Below, one piece after another: positions 60,511-64,000 of a stretch of DNA of 64,000 bases (the first letter of the stretch is position 1; every line of letters starts with the position of its first letter). The position numbers and the translations under genes are program-made. The notes under the pieces were generated by a model, which worked only from the letters and a program-made list of their open reading frames with translations, was not told the origin of the DNA and did not search any database. This stretch comes from Cryptosporangium arvum DSM 44712 (GTDB lineage Bacteria; Actinomycetota; Actinomycetes; Mycobacteriales; Cryptosporangiaceae), in NCBI RefSeq assembly GCF_000585375.1, contig NZ_KK073874.1, forward strand, positions 2,790,001-2,854,000, given 5' to 3'.

Positions 60511-62516
60511 GCCCGGCGCTCGGCTCGGTCGGCTTCGCCACGCTGTTCGGGCTCGCCGCCGTCGCCGGGCGGCTCACGATCCTCGACGGCACGAACCTGA
60601 GCCTGGTCTGGCCGGCCGCGGGCGTCTCGATCGTCTGGTTCGTGGCCCGCCGCGCGACCGTGCTGGACTGGGCCCTGCTGGTCGGCGTCACGCTCGCGGT
60701 CAACCTGGTCACGCACGCCCCGCCGGTGCTCGCCGCGGGGTTCGCGGTGGCCAACGTCGTCCAGATCAGTGTCTTTCTCGCGGTTCTCGGCCGGCTCCGG
60801 CCGGACTGGCGCCGCGGCGGGGCCGATCCGCTGACCACGCTCTCGGACCTCTGGCGCATGATCGCGGCGACGGTCGCCGGCACGTTCGCCGGGGCGCTCA
60901 TCGGACCCACTCTGGCCAACTGGTACGCCGGGTCCTGGAACTGGCTCGGGGAAGTCGTCTGGCTCACCCGCAACGTCTCCAGCATCCTCGCGATCGGCAT
61001 CCTCGGGCTGCTGTTCCTCGGCGGCCGCACCGGCGAGCGGCTGAGCGGCTGGCGGCACGCGGAGCTGGTGGCGCTCGCGGCCTGCTCGGCCGCCGCCTAC
61101 GCGCTCGCGTTCGCGCAGGCGCACGGGCTCCCGCTCGCGTTCCCGCTGCTCCTGGTCACGGTCTGGGCCGGAACCCGGTTCCCGGCCACGCTCGTCGCGC
61201 TGCACGGCGTCACGGTGGGCACGGCGGCGGTCATGTTCACCCTGCACGGTCAGGGCCCCTTCGCCACCGTCGAGTCGTATCCGGGGCGGGCGCTGATGGC
61301 CCAGGCGTTCGTCGCGATGGTGGCCGTACTCGGAACCGTGCTGGCCCTCGGGCGCGACGAGCGCCGGGTCCTCACCGGCGAGCTGGCCGAGACCGCCGCG
61401 GCCAGTGCGGCGCAGGCGGAGCTGCTCACCACGATCGTCGACTCGATGAGCGACGCGTTGATGGTCGTCGGGGCCGACGGGAAGATCCTGCTGCGCAATC
61501 CGGCCGCGCTGGAGCTGTGGCGCGGGGTGGGCCGGCGCCCGGAGCACGTGGGCGCCAGCGGCGAGTTCGAATTCGGCGAACCCGGCGGTGGCCCGATCCC
61601 GGTCTCCGATCTGCCGCACGCGCACGCGTTGGCCGGCGTGACCGTCGTGGACCGCGACGTCGTGGTGCGCCAGCGCTCCACCGGCACCGAGCGTGTCCTG
61701 CAGGTGTCCGCCGCGCCGCTGCCGGCCGAGGACGCCGGCCCCCGAGCGGTGGTGGTCTACCACGACGTCACCGTCGACCGCAGGCACCGCGACGAGCTCA
61801 CCGCGTTCGCCGGCGTCGTCGCCCACGACCTGCTGAATCCCCTCACCACCGTGGAGGGCTGGACCGAAGCGCTTGCCGACACGCTCGGCGACGACCCCGA
61901 CGCCCGCGACTGCATCACCCGGATCCGCCGCGGCTCCACCCGGATGCGTCACCTCATCAACGATCTGCTCGGCTACACCACCGCCCGGGACGGCGCGCTC
62001 ACCTCGGCCCGCGTGCCGCTGGCCGAGCTGGTCGGGGAGATCGCGAGCGCCCGCATCGACCAGGCCCTGGCCGCGAGCGCGCTACCCCCACGCTTCACCG
62101 TGGGCGCGCTGCACGACGTGGAAGCCGACCCGGTGCTGACCCGGCAGCTGCTCGAGAACCTGCTCGGCAACGCGATCAAATACACCGCGCGCGGGGTCGT
62201 GCCGCACGTGACGGTCACGACCGACCTCGTCGACGACCGCGTCCGCCTCACGATCGGCGACAACGGCATCGGCATCCCGCCCGGCCAGCACGAGGCGATC
62301 TTCGCGGACTTCCACCGCGCCCACCGCGACGCCGGGTACACCGGCACCGGCCTGGGGCTGGCGATCTGCGCCCGCATCGTCGAGCGCCACGGCGGCACGA
62401 TCGCGGCGTCCGACAACCCGGGTGGGGCGGGTTCCCGCTTCGTCCTGACCCTGCCCGCGGCGACGACGTCGGCACCGGCACGCGAGTCGGCCGGGGTGGA
62501 TTCGTCCGGAGGCTGA
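60507..62516 (+). CDS. MASE1-PAS sensor histidine kinase
   Basis: A 669-residue kinase. About eight N-terminal membrane helices form a MASE1 sensor domain (LVWPAAGVSIVWFVARRATV, IGILGLLFLGGRTGERLSG). A PAS domain follows at about 310-425 (TIVDSMSDALMVVGADGKIL). The HisKA box is FAGVVAHDLLNPLTTVEGW, with the N box ENLLGNAIKYTA and the G boxes GDNGIGIPPG and GTGLGLAICARIVE. It pairs with the receiver-only protein upstream. The signal is unknown. Confidence 0.92.
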   Translation: MSPALGSVGFATLFGLAAVAGRLTILDGTNLSLVWPAAGVSIVWFVARRATVLDWALLVGVTLAVNLVTHAPPVLAAGFAVANVVQISVFLAVLGRLRPDWRRGGADPLTTLSDLWRMIAATVAGTFAGALIGPTLANWYAGSWNWLGEVVWLTRNVSSILAIGILGLLFLGGRTGERLSGWRHAELVALAACSAAAYALAFAQAHGLPLAFPLLLVTVWAGTRFPATLVALHGVTVGTAAVMFTLHGQGPFATVESYPGRALMAQAFVAMVAVLGTVLALGRDERRVLTGELAETAAASAAQAELLTTIVDSMSDALMVVGADGKILLRNPAALELWRGVGRRPEHVGASGEFEFGEPGGGPIPVSDLPHAHALAGVTVVDRDVVVRQRSTGTERVLQVSAAPLPAEDAGPRAVVVYHDVTVDRRHRDELTAFAGVVAHDLLNPLTTVEGWTEALADTLGDDPDARDCITRIRRGSTRMRHLINDLLGYTTARDGALTSARVPLAELVGEIASARIDQALAASALPPRFTVGALHDVEADPVLTRQLLENLLGNAIKYTARGVVPHVTVTTDLVDDRVRLTIGDNGIGIPPGQHEAIFADFHRAHRDAGYTGTGLGLAICARIVERHGGTIAASDNPGGAGSRFVLTLPAATTSAPARESAGVDSSGG

Positions 62517-62540
62517 TCCGCGGGGCGCGGGGCGTCGGGG

Positions 62541-62780
62541 TCAGGTGCGGGTGCGTCGGATCGTGACCGGGGGCTCGTCGTCGTCCGGCGTCTGGTTCGG
62601 CGCCGTGCGGTGCTCCTCGGCGAAGATCTCGAACCGGGCCTCGTGAGCCGAGGGCCGGTACATCTCATCGAACACGTCGAGAATCGGCGCGCTGATACCC
62701 CGCTTCCGTACCCGGGCCGCGAGAACCACCAGGCCGACGATCACCCCGACGTAGCCGGCGGCGACAACGAGTGCTCCCAC
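62541..62780 (-). CDS. Small actinobacterial membrane protein
   Basis: A 79-residue protein: one N-terminal transmembrane helix (GALVVAAGYVGVIVGLVVLA), then ILDVFDEMYRPSAHEARFEI and a charged tail ending in VTIRRTRT. A short TM protein with the box D-x-F-(D/E)-E-(M/I)-(Y/W)-x-P-(S/T)-A-H is common and conserved in actinomycetes, with no known function. GTG 62780 with AGGAAG upstream is used. A longer frame to 63233 exists but runs through tandem repeats and is rejected. Confidence 0.7.
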   Translation of the reverse strand: MGALVVAAGYVGVIVGLVVLAARVRKRGISAPILDVFDEMYRPSAHEARFEIFAEEHRTAPNQTPDDDEPPVTIRRTRT

Positions 62781-62942
62781 ATCTTCCTGCGACGATCGAG
62801 CCCCGGCCGTAGTTCCCGAAGGTCTGGGGTTTCCCGGGGTGCCACTTCGCGGTGCCCGCTCCCGAAGGTGCCACCACCGGCCGAGCACCCCTCGCGACGC
62901 CCGTGCGCGGCGGTTTTGTGTGGCGGCTTGTATCGACCGTGT

Positions 62943-63007
62943 GCATCGGCCCTGCGCATCGGCCCTGCGCATCGGCCCTGCGCATCGGCCCTGTGCATCG
63001 ATGGTGG
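62943..63007. repeat. 13-bp tandem repeat array
   Basis: The unit GCATCGGCCCTGC occurs at 62943, 62956, 62969 and 62982 (last copy with one change), with a partial fifth at 62995. Confidence 0.85.
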
Positions 63008-63039
63008 GCGAGGCGGCGTGATGCGCGCGACGATGGAGT

Positions 63040-63136
63040 CTTCGTGCGGTGGCCTTCGTGCGGTGGCCTTCGTGCGGTGGCCTTCGTGCGGTGGCCTTCG
63101 TGCGGTGGCCTTGTGCGGTGGCCTTGTGCGGTGGCT
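63040..63136. repeat. 14/13-bp tandem repeat array
   Basis: Five exact copies of CTTCGTGCGGTGGC begin at 63040, 63054, 63068, 63082 and 63096, followed by two 13-base copies lacking one C (63110, 63123) and more degenerate TGTGCGGC units. Confidence 0.85.
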
Positions 63137-63341
63137 CTGTGCGGCGATTCTGTGCGGCAGTCGTGCCCGGCGGCCCTGCGTCGGTGAGCTGCGGGGCTGC
63201 CGATTGGTATCGGCGGGGGAGGTGGTGATGCATTTCGTGAAGCGAGTACGGCCGGCGGGGTCGGTGAGCGCCAGAGCTGACACGAAGGTCGGCCGGGTCG
63301 CAGCCTCGGCACCAACGAGTTCCGGGGGCCTCGACCAGTTC

Positions 63342-63390
63342 CCGGGCCTACGCGACCCGAGGTAGACCCAAGCAATCGTCGTAGGCCCGG
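63342..63390. terminator. Hairpin with the same core as 45130-45186
   Basis: CCGGGCCTACG at 63342-63352 and CGTAGGCCCGG at 63380-63390 are perfect complements. The second arm with its flank (TCGTCGTAGGCCCGGAAA) is the same sequence as at the htpG-side arm near 45172-45189. It is probably a terminator or a dispersed palindromic element. Confidence 0.6.
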
Positions 63391-63412
63391 AAAGCTGCCG
63401 CGCAGGCCGAAG

Positions 63413-63460
63413 CTGAGCCGCTGAGCCGCTGAGCCGCTGAGCCGCTGAGCCGCTGAGCCG
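63413..63460. repeat. 8-bp tandem repeat, six copies
   Basis: Six exact, consecutive copies of CTGAGCCG, starting 22 bases after the hairpin at 63342-63390. Confidence 0.85.
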
Positions 63461-64000
63461 ATAGCGCCGGGACCAACGGGATCACCGGGGCTACCGGGGT
63501 TACCGGGGCGATCGATGCAGTCAAGGCAGTCGGGGTTGTCGGGGCAGCCGGGTGATGAGGCTGCCGGGCGTGGAAGGTCAGGCAGGTCGCAGCCGTGGCC
63601 TGAGCGGTCCGGGCAGCCTTGCGTGGTCTCCACGGCTGACGTGTCCACTCCGGGTCGCCGAGATTCGTGGTGTCGATACGGATCAAGGCACTGGCGAGCG
63701 GGACGACCTCGTCCACGGCCCGTGGTCCGGTCGTCACGTGAACCTCCGGAGCAGCGGCTTGCTGCGCCGCTCCCAGTCGGTGTGGCAGTCGCGGCTGGAG
63801 TGAAAACCTGGGCGGGCGTGGTGGACATCGTGGGCGTGACACCTGCAGTATCGCGGCGGCGCTGGATCTCGCATTCGTTGCTGGCGTGACGGACCTGGTG
63901 GGCGTGCCACCTGTGACTGGCGAGGCGGCCGTGGCGTCCGTCAAGGCAGTGCGCGGTCCGCGTGTTGTGCTACGCCCGAACGGGTTGGGGCGGCACAGCG

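Larger units (their letters stand above)
62781..64000. other. Gene-poor, repeat-rich region
   Basis: No frame here has family similarity, a convincing start with ribosome binding site, or a stable codon pattern. The open frames on both strands are low complexity (Arg, His, Pro, Ala-rich) and are generated by the tandem repeats. It holds three short repeat arrays (62943, 63040, 63413) and one hairpin (63342-63390). It may be the 3' flank of a lost gene or intergenic DNA before the next operon outside the window. Confidence 0.6.

Noticed and set aside
63040-63136. CRISPR-like array
   Set aside because: Units are directly adjacent without spacers and only 13-14 bases long.
62541-63233. 230-residue minus-strand frame extending the small membrane protein
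   Set aside because: The upstream part is created by 13/14-base tandem repeats; the conserved protein starts at 62780 with its own ribosome binding site.
63348-63944. 198-residue minus-strand frame near the right edge
   Set aside because: Low-complexity Ala/Pro/Thr sequence that reads through the 8-base repeat as SAQRLSG units; no start signal and no family.

Overview
The window is very G+C-rich, dense DNA with many 1-, 4- and 8-base gene overlaps, frequent GTG/TTG starts, and actinobacterial gene arrangements (lrpA next to lat, a sulfotransferase/SDR set like the mycobacterial cholesterol cluster, a fused cysNC, OFA-type transporters). It looks like a chromosome segment of a soil actinomycete, possibly Cryptosporangium-like or Frankia-like; the genus cannot be fixed from the sequence alone. 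No rRNA, tRNA, integrase or transposase was recognised.

Layout. 1-3900 (minus): start of a membrane protein, then a four-gene operon (SnoaL-like, DUF1214, SDR, sulfotransferase) behind a KstR-like palindrome. 3958-6729 (plus): cysD-cysNC, which make PAPS, the donor the divergent sulfotransferase needs. 6658-8661: a large membrane protein. 8811-33381 is the main feature: an oxalate/C2 regulon. It holds two OFA-family transporters, formyl-CoA:oxalate CoA-transferase (frc), an ADP-forming acyl-CoA synthetase, a ketopantoate-reductase-family protein that is the likely oxalyl-CoA reductase, an NAD-linked formate dehydrogenase (fdsGBAD), a GntR regulator, a ThDP enzyme at the oxalyl-CoA decarboxylase position, a SucCD-type ligase, and hydroxypyruvate isomerase, tartronate semialdehyde reductase and glyoxylate carboligase. 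Copies or degenerate forms of the palindrome CATAC-N-GTATG lie in front of each transcription unit. Together the genes would import oxalate, activate it, oxidise part to CO2 through formyl-CoA and formate (energy), and reduce part to glyoxylate and on to glycerate (carbon). Inside this region sits a 3.6-kb insert of lower G+C (22072-25644) with a DUF4062/STAND-type NTPase and two cold-shock genes, one frameshifted.

33401-41316: a minus-strand five-gene operon (glycosyltransferases, methyltransferase, membrane-bound molybdopterin oxidoreductase, small membrane protein), a divergent GT-C-like membrane protein with a two-component system, and a sugar-nucleotide epimerase. 41387-43780: a fusion of an Hsp70-type ATPase, a transmembrane helix and an extracytoplasmic amino-acid-binding-protein fold. 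43815-47695: DksA/TraR-like, DinB, DUF1992, htpG, TetR. 47781-51467: a beta-oxidation operon (thiolase, SDR, flavin oxidoreductase, enoyl-CoA hydratase). 51502-54098: secreted beta-propeller, quinone oxidoreductase and its TetR. 54104-59003: an RtcB remnant, then lrp and a lysine-catabolic operon lat-hglS-pcd. 58967-62780: histone-deacetylase-family amidohydrolase, receiver protein, MASE1 sensor kinase, small membrane protein. 62781-64000 has no supportable gene but carries three short tandem-repeat arrays and a hairpin shared with 45130-45186.
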